NCBI GenBank assembly: GCA_030527185.1
Contig: JAUNBF010000012.1
Span: 1-34,666, forward strand
Direction of reading: 5' to 3'
DNA: 34,666 nucleotides
DNA from: Planctomycetia bacterium
GTDB lineage: Bacteria; Planctomycetota; Planctomycetia; Pirellulales; Thermoguttaceae
In this document: piece after piece, positions 8,320-16,901 of the stretch
How positions within the stretch are numbered: the stretch's first letter is position 1
How the letters are laid out: the number at the start of each line of letters is the position of its first letter
The notes under the pieces: model-generated
Database searches by the model: none
The model's input: only the letters and a program-made list of their open reading frames with translations
Told to the model about the DNA's origin: nothing
Position numbers and translations under genes: made by a program

Positions 8320-11300
8320 TCAACCGATTTTGGCTAAAATATCCTGAAAAAGTGCGTAATTTTGCTTCACCCCGTCGTCCAGGCAGAGCGTTTTTTTCTG
8401 CTGGGTGAGGGGGTAAAGTTTTTCCATCCAGACACGAATTTCCTCCGATTGTTCGCGTAATTTTTGCTGAAGTCGGCGGATTTTGGCCTTTTCCCGATAG
8501 GAAACGGTGGGGAGAATTTTCGTCAACTCGGCCTGTTGTGCCAGGATTGCCTGGTGCTGTTTCTGGACGTGGGGGACGAGGGTGGCGAGCAGGTCGGGAT
8601 GGTAGCGGTGGATGGAGAAAAGTGCCTGAAATCCCTTTTTCTTCCCAGAGGAGAGAAGCCAGTAAATCGGGCGTTTGCGGTACATCTGGCAGTGGTCGGT
8701 GTAAAAGTGGTTCCGAAAGTAGCTCCGAATCACCTCACGCGGCGTGCCATTTCCTGGAAGGTACTCGGCGAGAAAAGTGAGATTCGCCTCCAGTGTCCGG
8801 GAGCCGTAAACAGTTTCCAAAAACGTCTCCAGCCGCCCGGCAATCTTTTCGCCATCCTTCCCCAGCAGCAAAAAAGGCTCCTTTTCCGGCGGGAAAATCT
8901 GCCCAATGTCCGCGTTCCATGTTCCTCCCGCATACGCCAGCCCCTCCCGGTCGAGACGATACCGCCCCAGCATACACCCCACCGCATACGAAATCAGCCC
9001 TTTCACCTCCCGGCTGGCCTCCGCTTTCCGAACCGAGACCTGATTTTCCGGCACTTCCGGCGATAACTCCTCCTGCAAACCGTAAATTTCCAGAAAAATC
9101 CGATTCAAAGCCTCTTCGTTGGCTTTCAGACGGGAGAATCGCTCGTCGCAGAGCTTTTTCCACTGTTGAAAATGTTCCGACAGAAGCGAATCGGACGTTT
9201 TTTCCCGTGGCAGCAACGCAGGACGCTGGAAGTCCCACGACGTTTCCACCGAATCCCAATCTTCCCGTGCCAGGGCCACGCATTCCGCCACCCGACGGCA
9301 GACGGCATTCTCCTTCTGGCGGCTCGTTTTCAGAGGGAGGGCGAGGAGGTTGCCAACCAGATAGTGGAGTGTGGAATTCATCGCACTCAAATAATACTGA
9401 GCGACGCAGGAATTCAGCAGTCCCAGCAAATAATACGTCGGCAGGCGGTCGGAAAAATACGCGGGGGACTCGACGTTGAACAGGAATCCCACAGGCAGAT
9501 ACCGTGCGGCAAAATGTCCCGACGTGGTGTGAGACCAGGTGATGCCGGGTTGAAAAAAGAGGGCATCCTGCGCCATAGCATTGAGTCGGCTCCTGGAATC
9601 GCGACGAATCGCCTTTCCGTCGTCTTCCCAATCCACGACGTAATCGAGATTGCCGTACCACTTCCGATATTCGCCCCCTTTCATCTGCGGCACCCACTTT
9701 TTTCCCGTCGCCAGAAAAGTCGCTTTGTCCGTCATCCCCATCGCTATTCGGGTGAAATCCGGCTCGTACCAGAAACGGAGGTATTTCTCGTTATTTCCCG
9801 TCTGCAAGCCACTTTTAGCCATACCGTAATCGGAAAAACGCTTTTCGGAAAAGGTCTGAATCAGCCGCTCACTCACCCAATACGCGATCGGCGAACCGGG
9901 AATGGCGGAAAAACGTTCTTGCGACACCTGTGCCAGACGATTCCCCGAAACAGGAAATTCCCGTGGTTCCTCGTTGGCCATGTCCCGCAGATGTACCTGA
10001 TGATACGTTCCCCGGAAACGTGGCAGGGAAGGATTGCGGAAAATCGCCGCAGCCGTGCCAAACGCAATTCCCATCAAGAGATACTCCATCTGCAACAGGT
10101 GCGTGATGGTCTGATTTCGCAGAATTTTCCGCCGTATTTTTTCCAGACTGGCGAGAAACATCCACGTCTGCGTCGTCACCACCGCAAAACAACCATGCGG
10201 GCGGAGCATGGCAAGCCCTTTTTCCATAAAGCAGGCGTACAGATCGGAGGAAGCGTCGGGGTAATGCGTTTTGACAAACGACCTCAGCGAATCGGGCATG
10301 ACGCTGCGTGCCAGATAGGGAGGATTCGTCACCACCACGTCGTATTTTTGCGACAGAACTTCGGCGGAAGCGAGAAATGAGGCTTCTTTTTCAGAAAATT
10401 TTTTCGCTTCCCCGCAATCCTCTTTCCGCATTTTTTCCAGCCGCCTGGAATACGCGGAAAAGTCGATCGGCGTGACGGTAAGCAACGAACCGATCTCCCC
10501 CGCGTTCCGCGTTTCCTCCCACAATCGCCGCAACTCCTCCTGTTTGGAAGCATCCCCGCAGGCCAAAAAATGCAGGCTTTTCATGTCGATTTCGCGACTG
10601 TCGGTCAGGGTGTAAATCCGGGGAACAACGTTGCGGGTGAAAAGCTCCGAATCGTATTCCCGACCCTTCATCATCACCGCGAAAATCGCCAGTTTCACCA
10701 CCCGTTCGTCGATGTCCAGCCCGAAAAGATTGTGCCGCAAGATTTTCGAGACCGCTTCCTGGGGCGGAATCCCTCTTTTTTCGTAAATCGTCACCAGCAC
10801 TTCCATCGCGGCAATCAGGATGTGCCCACACCCGACGCAGGGGTCGAGAATCGTGATGGTTTCCGGCGTTTCGATACGGTCCGTTTCCCGAATCGCGGCC
10901 AGTTTTTCCGCCACTTCCGCTTCCTGAGGAGCTTCGGGCAGAAAATATCTCCAACCGTCGTTTTTCTCTTCAGGATACCTTTCTCGCCAAAGTTGCCCCA
11001 CGGAATTTTCCACCAGATAACGCACCACCCACTCCGGTGTGAAAAATTGCGTCGCGGCGGGAATCTGCTCAGGAGTGAGTTTTACGTTCTTTTTCACCTG
11101 AGCAATCGCCGCGTTTTTCAGTTCCGTCTGATAATACTGCCAGAGCCATCCCACCACCGGAACCTGTTTCCACTCCGATTCTGGAAGGCCGTAAACCAGC
11201 TGTTCCAGAACTCCTCCTGCCTGCCAGAAACTCTCCGGCAAAAGAAGTTCCTCCTCACAGCCAATCCTCTCCCAAAACCAGGGAAATTCCGTTTCCAATG

Positions 11301-11559
11301 CTTTGCAACGCTCCAGAAATCGTGTTTTCGGCTCCTTTTCCGATAAAATTTGCCCCTTCCTGTTCGTGAAAAGACGCATTTTTCCCGGCAAATAACCGTT
11401 CACCTCCATAAAACGGAGCGTGATGAAACGTCGGAACCAAAAACTGGCCGTTTTTTCTACCGCTTGCTCTTTTTTGAAAGGAACGGCCCGTTTTCCAATT
11501 TCCCGAATGCCCTCTTTCCGCATTCCCATCGCCATTCGTTGTACTGCCGCGCGATTCAT
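8320..11559 (-). CDS. pglX: BREX-type adenine-specific DNA methyltransferase, PglX-like, solitary
   Basis: A 1079-aa N6-adenine methyltransferase of the PglX family. Visible features: N-terminal helical region with FITLRFMEVNGYLP (about 45-58), IPAATQFFTPEWVVRYLVEN (about 166-185), SAM motif I as DPCVGCGH (239-246), catalytic motif IV NPPY (412-415) within VVVTNPPYLARS, and the family C-terminal end DDGVKQNYALFQDILAKI. ATG 11559 gives MNRAAVQRMA, resembling the usual PglX start; the longer reading frame opening at 11703 would begin upstream of the predicted transcription start. An intermediate ATG at 11610 remains possible. In BREX phage defence PglX methylates a non-palindromic site and acts with BrxC, PglZ and others; none of these is in the window, where neighbours are secreted carbohydrate-active proteins. 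No nuclease motif was recognised. It may be an orphan methyltransferase or remnant of a defence island. Confidence 0.85.
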   Translation of the reverse strand: MNRAAVQRMAMGMRKEGIREIGKRAVPFKKEQAVEKTASFWFRRFITLRFMEVNGYLPGKMRLFTNRKGQILSEKEPKTRFLERCKALETEFPWFWERIGCEEELLLPESFWQAGGVLEQLVYGLPESEWKQVPVVGWLWQYYQTELKNAAIAQVKKNVKLTPEQIPAATQFFTPEWVVRYLVENSVGQLWRERYPEEKNDGWRYFLPEAPQEAEVAEKLAAIRETDRIETPETITILDPCVGCGHILIAAMEVLVTIYEKRGIPPQEAVSKILRHNLFGLDIDERVVKLAIFAVMMKGREYDSELFTRNVVPRIYTLTDSREIDMKSLHFLACGDASKQEELRRLWEETRNAGEIGSLLTVTPIDFSAYSRRLEKMRKEDCGEAKKFSEKEASFLASAEVLSQKYDVVVTNPPYLARSVMPDSLRSFVKTHYPDASSDLYACFMEKGLAMLRPHGCFAVVTTQTWMFLASLEKIRRKILRNQTITHLLQMEYLLMGIAFGTAAAIFRNPSLPRFRGTYHQVHLRDMANEEPREFPVSGNRLAQVSQERFSAIPGSPIAYWVSERLIQTFSEKRFSDYGMAKSGLQTGNNEKYLRFWYEPDFTRIAMGMTDKATFLATGKKWVPQMKGGEYRKWYGNLDYVVDWEDDGKAIRRDSRSRLNAMAQDALFFQPGITWSHTTSGHFAARYLPVGFLFNVESPAYFSDRLPTYYLLGLLNSCVAQYYLSAMNSTLHYLVGNLLALPLKTSRQKENAVCRRVAECVALAREDWDSVETSWDFQRPALLPREKTSDSLLSEHFQQWKKLCDERFSRLKANEEALNRIFLEIYGLQEELSPEVPENQVSVRKAEASREVKGLISYAVGCMLGRYRLDREGLAYAGGTWNADIGQIFPPEKEPFLLLGKDGEKIAGRLETFLETVYGSRTLEANLTFLAEYLPGNGTPREVIRSYFRNHFYTDHCQMYRKRPIYWLLSSGKKKGFQALFSIHRYHPDLLATLVPHVQKQHQAILAQQAELTKILPTVSYREKAKIRRLQQKLREQSEEIRVWMEKLYPLTQQKKTLCLDDGVKQNYALFQDILAKIG

Positions 11560-11684
11560 CCTGGGATTTTCCTGGTGTCTGGTAAAAAACAGTCTCGTTG
11601 CAGCCGTCATGAAAAGTCGCTCTCGACGAAAACTGGGAAGAGACGGGCGTATTCCCCCTTGTCGGAGGGTAAGACGCGGTAAAC

Positions 11685-11713
11685 ATGATACCATTTTTAT
11701 CATTCCTTTTCAA
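11685..11713 (-). promoter_or_regulatory. Probable sigma70 promoter of the pglX-like gene
   Basis: Read on the minus strand, TTGAAA (11713-11708) and TATCAT (11690-11685) are 17 nt apart. The start point would fall near 11678, about 120 nt before ATG 11559, supporting the shorter coding region. Confidence 0.6.
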
Positions 11714-11737
11714 TGCCATTTCGGAATTTCCCCCGTC

Positions 11738-11766
11738 TTGTTCTTTTTCTTCCCACCTTTTATAAT
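11738..11766 (+). promoter_or_regulatory. Probable sigma70 promoter of the CE15-like esterase gene
   Basis: TTGTTC (11738-11743) and a consensus TATAAT (11761-11766) are separated by 17 nt. It is divergent from, and does not overlap, the predicted promoter of the methyltransferase gene. Confidence 0.65.
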
Positions 11767-11847
11767 GAGAACCAGTGGCGCGTTCTGCCGTTGTGGGGAA
11801 TGTTCCGGTCTGGTTTTTGGTGAAAATATTTTTCCAAGGAGAAAAAA

Positions 11848-13161
11848 ATGTTCCGACAGTGGATGTTTCTGGGATGTCTCATGGTGACAGGCATGGCTTT
11901 TTGCCAGAGTGTGAACTATGATGAGTCGAAGGTTCCGGCGTATACTCTTCCCGACCCACTTGTGTGTGAGGATGGGAGCCGTGTGGAGACGGTGGCGGAT
12001 TGGACGCGGCGGCGAGCAGAGATTTTCCGACAGTTTCAGGAACAAATGTATGGCTTTTTGCCGGAAATGCTCGAGAAGGCGGGGAATCATCCCGATTTTG
12101 TGACGTTTGAGGTGGTGGAAGATTGTCCCGATGCCCTTTCTGGAACAGCCCTTCGGAAGCAGGTGGTGCTGACGTTTACCAATCCGCAAAAACCGGGGCA
12201 AAAAGTGACGGCCAACCTGTTGCTCTACATCCCGAAACATGCGAAAAAACCGGTTCCTGTCTTTCTCGGCTACAATTTCATGGGAAATCATACCATCACC
12301 CCGGAACCCGAAATTCTGGCGTTCCACGATCGGGCGGGAAATGTGCTGACGGAGGAAACGCTGGCACAAAAAGAGGGAACCAGCGCTCGCGGCGGACGGG
12401 TGAATCGGTGGGACGTGGCGCAGATTCTGGAAAATGGCTATGCGTTGGCGACAATGCACTATGTCGACGTGGCAAAAGACCAGAGAAATCAATGCTTTAC
12501 GTCCGGCATTTTCGACCTTTACAGCGATTACGAAGGAGAGACTTCCCGCGAAAAAACCGATTGGGGAGCGATTACCGCATGGGCGTGGGGATTGAGTCGG
12601 GCACTCGATTATCTGGAGACGGAAAAACTCGTCGACGCGAAAAAAGTCGCTGTCATGGGGCATTCCCGACTGGGGAAAACGGCTCTGTGGGCAGGGGCAT
12701 CCGATCCACGTTTTGCCGTCGTCATTTCCAACAATTCCGGCTGCGGCGGGGCGGCTCTCTCCCGACGGGAATTCGGCGAAACGATCCTGATCATGAGCGG
12801 TGGACTGCGCTACTGGTTTTGCCCGAAATTTCGGGAGTTTGGGGAACGTGTTGGCGATTTTGCCATCGACCAGCATGAATTGATGGCACTCATGGCACCG
12901 CGTCCGGTTTACGTCGCCAGTGCGGAAGAAGACCGATGGGCAGACCCGAAGGGAGAGTACCTCTCCTGCCTCCACGCAGTTCCCGTTTACCAAATTTTCG
13001 GGATAGAAAAACCGTTTGGCGACCAGACCACCCCGGAACTGCCGTCTCTCAACCAATCCGTGGGAAACGTCATCGGATACCACATCCGTACCGGTATTCA
13101 CGATGTAACCCCCTTCGACTGGACGCAGTTTATCCAGTTTGCCGACCGATTTTTGAAATAA
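11848..13161 (+). CDS. Secreted CE15-like esterase (glucuronoyl esterase family)
   Basis: A 437-aa alpha/beta-hydrolase with an N-terminal signal peptide (cleavage near AFC-Q, residues 19-20). The nucleophile motif GHSRLGK (271-277, Ser273) followed by SNNSGCGGAALSRREFGE is characteristic of bacterial CE15 enzymes; the catalytic His is expected at His418 in GIHDVTPFDW, and APRPVYVASAEEDRWADP forms the usual preceding strand/loop. CE15 enzymes cleave the ester between 4-O-methyl-glucuronic acid of xylan and lignin alcohols. AAGGAG (11836-11841) is 6 nt before the ATG. It appears monocistronic. Together with the DUF4091 protein it suggests growth on complex polysaccharides. Family assignment is confident; the precise natural ester is inferred. 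Confidence 0.85.
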   Translation: MFRQWMFLGCLMVTGMAFCQSVNYDESKVPAYTLPDPLVCEDGSRVETVADWTRRRAEIFRQFQEQMYGFLPEMLEKAGNHPDFVTFEVVEDCPDALSGTALRKQVVLTFTNPQKPGQKVTANLLLYIPKHAKKPVPVFLGYNFMGNHTITPEPEILAFHDRAGNVLTEETLAQKEGTSARGGRVNRWDVAQILENGYALATMHYVDVAKDQRNQCFTSGIFDLYSDYEGETSREKTDWGAITAWAWGLSRALDYLETEKLVDAKKVAVMGHSRLGKTALWAGASDPRFAVVISNNSGCGGAALSRREFGETILIMSGGLRYWFCPKFREFGERVGDFAIDQHELMALMAPRPVYVASAEEDRWADPKGEYLSCLHAVPVYQIFGIEKPFGDQTTPELPSLNQSVGNVIGYHIRTGIHDVTPFDWTQFIQFADRFLK

Positions 13162-13172
13162 TGATAAAATTT

Positions 13173-13184
13173 GGAAAATTTTCC
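13173..13184. other. 12-bp perfect palindrome upstream of the pilin-like gene promoter
   Basis: GGAAAATTTTCC reads identically on both strands and ends 9 nt before the -35 box at 13194. It may be an operator or an A/T-rich upstream promoter element; it lacks a following T-run suited to a terminator. Confidence 0.35.
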
Positions 13185-13193
13185 TCCTTTTCC

Positions 13194-13222
13194 TTGACAG
13201 GGAGCAAAATGGGAGTTATAAT
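13194..13222 (+). promoter_or_regulatory. Consensus sigma70 promoter of the DUF1559/PEP-CTERM pair
   Basis: TTGACA (13194-13199) and TATAAT (13217-13222), both perfect consensus, are separated by the ideal 17 nt. It lies 46 nt upstream of the proposed start at 13268, so strong transcription of the frame-disrupted gene is expected. Confidence 0.9.
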
Positions 13223-13267
13223 GAACCTATCGGATTGTTTGAAATTGCTTTCAGGGAGAAAATGTCC

Positions 13268-14292
13268 ATGAAGAGAATGATTTATTTGTCTCCCTCCTTG
13301 ATAAGATATGCAGGGGGGGGGGGATAGGAAGACTTCCACGTGGTTTTACACTGGTAGAACTTCTTGTCGTCATTGCCATTATTGGAATGTTGGTCGGCCT
13401 TCTTCTTCCCGCCGTCCAACAGGCACGCGAAGCGGCTCGCGTCATGCAGTGCAACAACCATCTGCGGCAGATGGGAATTGCGGCGATGAATCTGGAATCG
13501 GCGCAACGGGCACTCCCCTCCGGCGGTTGGTCGGCTCCCTGGGTGGGCGATCCCGATCAGGGTCTGGGCAAGAATCAACCGGGAAGTTGGCTGTATTCAC
13601 TTCTTCCTTTTGTGGAGCAACAGGCACTCTGGGCGTTGGGACAGGATGGGGTGGAAGAGACCAACGATTTTCAAAAAACGAGTGCCGCCACCCGTGCGCA
13701 AACTCCGGTAGGTCTCTTTTATTGTCCTTCTCGTCGCCCGGCCATTCTTTATTCCTGCAAGGGACTCTCGGCCAACAATATGAATGCCATCGACGCCTGT
13801 GCCAAGCACGATTATGCCGCCAACGCGGGCGAATGCTACCAGCAGATTTACCCTTCTTCGATCGTCGCGGGGAAGAAGATGGAAACCGCCGGGGTGGCTT
13901 ATGAAACAGGTGTCGTTTTTATCAAAAGTGCCTGTACATTGGGTGAAATTCGCGACGGAACCACGAATACGTATCTGTTTGGTGAGAAATTCATCAATGC
14001 CGACCATTACACCGACAGCAAAGCGGAAGGAGATGATAATTCCGCGTGGCATGGTGGGGATAACGATAAACTTCGCCGGACGCTTTACGATGAAACCGGC
14101 TCGTACGCCCCCCGACAGGATCAGCCGGGCGTGAATCTGGCCATCCACTTCGGCAGCGTCCACTCCGGCACATTCGGCATGACCATGTGCGACGCTTCCG
14201 TACAACGAATCAGCTACAGTATTGATCCGCTCGTCCACAGTTATCTGGGAACCAAGGCGGATGGAGAAGTGACCAACTGGAATCAACCTTAA
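13268..14292 (+). CDS. DUF1559 type IV pilin-like protein, out of frame at a poly-G tract
   Basis: A planctomycete-type pseudopilin. ATG 13268 has GGGAG (13254-13258) 9 nt upstream and encodes a basic leader that runs into an 11-G tract (13313-13323) and, as sequenced, stops at TAG 13325-13327 after 19 residues. In the next frame the sequence continues with RGFTLVELLVVIAIIGMLVG, the prepilin peptidase site (Gly-Phe) and hydrophobic helix, and stays open to 14292. One more G (12) or two fewer (9) would join the parts into a protein of about 341 or 340 aa. The mature part has the LLPAVQQAREAARVMQC block and a C-terminal H-X9-D motif (HSGTFGMTMCD). Without the shift, only an internal ATG at 13387 is available, which would lose the processing site. 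The tract may be phase-variable or a sequencing error. The PEP-CTERM gene follows after 17 nt. Confidence 0.8.
13313..13323. repeat. Poly-G homopolymer of 11 in the pilin leader
   Basis: Eleven consecutive G residues. It lies between the start codon and the prepilin cleavage motif, exactly where a length change switches the reading frame. It is the longest G run seen in the window; others noticed are about 7. Confidence 0.95.
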
Positions 14293-14309
14293 AAGAAAGC
14301 GAGGATAAC

Positions 14310-15749
14310 ATGAAAAAACAAATTCTTCTGGCAGGATGGATGGGGTGGATGTGCCTTTCCGCAGCGTGGGGGGAGGTGTTGCTTTATGACGATTTCAACG
14401 ACGGAATCGACGCGACCATCTGGAGTACGCCAGTCAACACTTCCAACAACAACCGCCAGACCACCTGGGTGGAAGTCAACGGGGATGGCAAAGCCCAACT
14501 TTCAGGACGTTCTCTTTTGGCTACCGTCGAGGATTATAAGGCAACCGACTATGGCGGAATTACCGTTTCCGGGACGTTTCAACATGTGTCGGGAAACACT
14601 TTTTTCCATTTGGTCGATTCTACCAATGGCCTCTACTCCAATCAGTATCAGGGAATTGCACAATACGGCATGGAATTCCGATTTCGCAGCGATACGCCAG
14701 GTTTTACCGGAAGGTGGCTGGATAAAGGTAGTGGAGGTTCTCCTACAGGCGTTTTTCTGAGTTCTTCCGCCTATCTTTCTTCGGGAGCAACATTGCAAAA
14801 CCTCGCTTCCTATATGAAAGACGCTCAGGGAGTCTCTTTTGCGTTCGTCGATAACGGAAAAGGGTTGGCAAGTCTCAAATTTACCAGTCTGACCGACCCC
14901 ACGAAACAGTGGCAGCAGGTTTACACCTACGATCTGTCGGCCATACCCGCTTCCGCACTGTTTGGAAAAATCGGTTTTCAGAATCATGAGGGAGCACGGG
15001 ATAATCTCGACAATATCCAAATTACCGCCATGCGAGGAGGTTTTTCGGATTCCTTGGACGGACCATTGGTGGATCGCATGAACTGGACACTGCGTGGAGG
15101 GGAAACATCGGCGGTGGTAATCGACGACCAGGGACGCCTAACGCTCCACAATCGTAGCGGTGTGGCTACCAGAAGTGAGTATACACCAACCCTTTCGCAG
15201 GGGGAAATGACCGGGACGCTGAACATTTCCGGGGATTTGACGTTTGGATGCGACGAGGACATGATTACATTTCAGACACGATCCGACAATTCCCTGCCAG
15301 AGCTATCCGCTCACAGTCAAAACGGCTTGCAATTTCAGATCAATATTGCCGATGGGTGGAACAACCTCTCCATTTATCAACGTGTGAACGACGGAATCCG
15401 TAATCTGACCGTGTTGGAATCGGATACGGAAATAGATTTTGTGAGTGGCAACACGTATCACTTTGAAATCATGGATGATGGCGAAATAGCCTCCATTCTC
15501 ATTTACGATATTCTGGACGAAAGCAATTCCGCTTACTATAAGGTCGAAGCACCGATGAACGAGTTCTATACCAAGAACTTTTTCGTCATGTACAACCGTG
15601 AAGGAGAAAGAACCTCGTATATCGACAATTTTTCGTTGTCTTACACCATGCCTCCCGCTACGGTACCGGAACCTGGCACGTGGTGCCTCCTCCTTTTGGG
15701 AATGGCGGGACTGTTTTATCACAAAAAAAGGACTAAAAGGGAGCCTTGA
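14310..15749 (+). CDS. PEP-CTERM sorting domain surface protein
   Basis: A 479-aa exported protein with a signal peptide (about residues 1-21, ending SAAWG) and a C-terminal PEP-CTERM signal: VPEPGTW (452-458), a hydrophobic helix, and a basic tail KKRTKREP. Such signals are recognised by exosortases, which cut at the PEP region and release or anchor the protein at the surface. The mature part appears to contain two related beta-sandwich modules, one starting near YDDFNDGIDATIW and another near DSLDGPLVDRMNWTLRGG (about residue 245), each followed by aromatic, Gly- and Asn-rich strands reminiscent of laminin-G/concanavalin-like folds. GAGGA precedes the ATG. It is 17 nt after the DUF1559 gene, so both are probably co-transcribed. 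Ligand is unknown. Confidence 0.82.
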   Translation: MKKQILLAGWMGWMCLSAAWGEVLLYDDFNDGIDATIWSTPVNTSNNNRQTTWVEVNGDGKAQLSGRSLLATVEDYKATDYGGITVSGTFQHVSGNTFFHLVDSTNGLYSNQYQGIAQYGMEFRFRSDTPGFTGRWLDKGSGGSPTGVFLSSSAYLSSGATLQNLASYMKDAQGVSFAFVDNGKGLASLKFTSLTDPTKQWQQVYTYDLSAIPASALFGKIGFQNHEGARDNLDNIQITAMRGGFSDSLDGPLVDRMNWTLRGGETSAVVIDDQGRLTLHNRSGVATRSEYTPTLSQGEMTGTLNISGDLTFGCDEDMITFQTRSDNSLPELSAHSQNGLQFQINIADGWNNLSIYQRVNDGIRNLTVLESDTEIDFVSGNTYHFEIMDDGEIASILIYDILDESNSAYYKVEAPMNEFYTKNFFVMYNREGERTSYIDNFSLSYTMPPATVPEPGTWCLLLLGMAGLFYHKKRTKREP

Positions 15750-15771
15750 AAACCACCATGCGATAGTTTTT

Positions 15772-16869
15772 TTAGCTTTCATCCCCTTTTTCAAAAAAAC
15801 AGTCCGGTTCCGCTTCGAGATAATCGCCGAAGATTGCAAACGCTCGCGCACGACTGCCGCCGCAAAGGAAACGGTCTTTGCAGCGACCGCAGATTCCCTT
15901 GTAATTGTCGGGATTTTGGAGAGCGGTGAAAACGGGGTGCGTCTGGTATGTTTCCACCACGGAAACTTCCGGGAATTTCCCGCATGCCACCGGGAGAAAA
16001 CCTGCCGGATAGATCGTACCATTGTGCGAAACGAAGAGGATTCCCCGACCATCCGTGATACCCAACGGTGCCCGATAACCCTGCCCACGGTTCATTTTCG
16101 CGGCAAATTCGCTGTGACTTTTCGGCGGGGCAAGCGGATTTCCACCTTGCTCCAGAACGTACCGGCGGTAGTGCGGCGCTTCCGTCGTCTTCACGCCATA
16201 GGGCTTCGTCTGGGCATGGTGCCACAATTTCTCAAACGCTGCGCGATATTCTTCCGGGGCAATCCGCGTCTCCTCCACGCCACGTCCTACCGGGACGAGA
16301 AAGAAAACCGACCACATCGCAATCCCTTGATTTTCAAGGAGTTCCGCAATCGCGTCGATTTGGTGGAAATTCCGCCGGGTGATGGATGTGTTGACCTGCA
16401 CGGGAAGATTCAGGTCGTAGGCATATTCCAACATCTCCATCGTTCGGGCAAAACTCCCCTCCAGCCCGCGAAACGCGTCATGGGTTGGGGCGTCGGCACC
16501 ATCAAGCGAAATTCCGATGGCCTGGACACCTGCGGTTTTCGCTTTTTCAAACGCTTCGCGGGTTGCCAGTGGGGTGGCGGAGGGGGTCAGTGCCGTGGTG
16601 ATTCCCTTCCCGACGGCATACTCCAGAAGGGTGAACAAATCGGCACGTTTGAGCGGGTCGCCTCCCGTAAAACACATATTCGGCTTGCGGGGAAAGGTGG
16701 CAATCTGATCGATCAACCGCAGGGACTCTTCGTGCGTCAATTCGTCCGGTGCCGCTTCCGGCTGGGCACTGGCACGGCAATGCTTGCACGCCAGGTCGCA
16801 CGCCTGCGTCACCTCGTAATAAAGCATCAGGGGATTGACGGTAAAATCTTGTGCGGTATAGGGTTGCAT
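15772..16869 (-). CDS. Radical SAM/SPASM domain protein
   Basis: A 365-aa radical SAM enzyme. The iron-sulfur cluster motif is CDLACKHC (Cys24, Cys28, Cys31), followed by TGGDPL (about 64-69, the GGE-like SAM site). The C-terminal SPASM-type region has Cys327, Cys330, Cys336 and Cys357 in GICGRCKDRFLCGGSRARAF...PDC, expected to hold auxiliary clusters. It resembles the radical SAM/SPASM group whose members begin with NPLMLYYEVTQACDLAC and are found near haem or peptide modification genes, but no precursor peptide gene is visible here. GGGAGA lies 7 nt before the ATG. The gene follows the HTH-EIIA gene by 32 nt and may belong to the hflX operon. Its substrate is unknown. Confidence 0.85.
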   Translation of the reverse strand: MQPYTAQDFTVNPLMLYYEVTQACDLACKHCRASAQPEAAPDELTHEESLRLIDQIATFPRKPNMCFTGGDPLKRADLFTLLEYAVGKGITTALTPSATPLATREAFEKAKTAGVQAIGISLDGADAPTHDAFRGLEGSFARTMEMLEYAYDLNLPVQVNTSITRRNFHQIDAIAELLENQGIAMWSVFFLVPVGRGVEETRIAPEEYRAAFEKLWHHAQTKPYGVKTTEAPHYRRYVLEQGGNPLAPPKSHSEFAAKMNRGQGYRAPLGITDGRGILFVSHNGTIYPAGFLPVACGKFPEVSVVETYQTHPVFTALQNPDNYKGICGRCKDRFLCGGSRARAFAIFGDYLEAEPDCFFEKGDES

Positions 16870-16901
16870 GAAAATTCTCCCGAAAGGAAACGGTGTTTTT
16901 T

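Noticed and set aside
8320..11559. Complete BREX defence locus
   Set aside because: Only the methyltransferase is present; no PglZ phosphatase-like, BrxC ATPase or Lon-like gene was found in the window.
11560..11703. Upstream extension of the pglX-like frame as true N-terminus
   Set aside because: It lies upstream or around the predicted start point of transcription, and the family usually begins with the MNRAAVQ-type segment.
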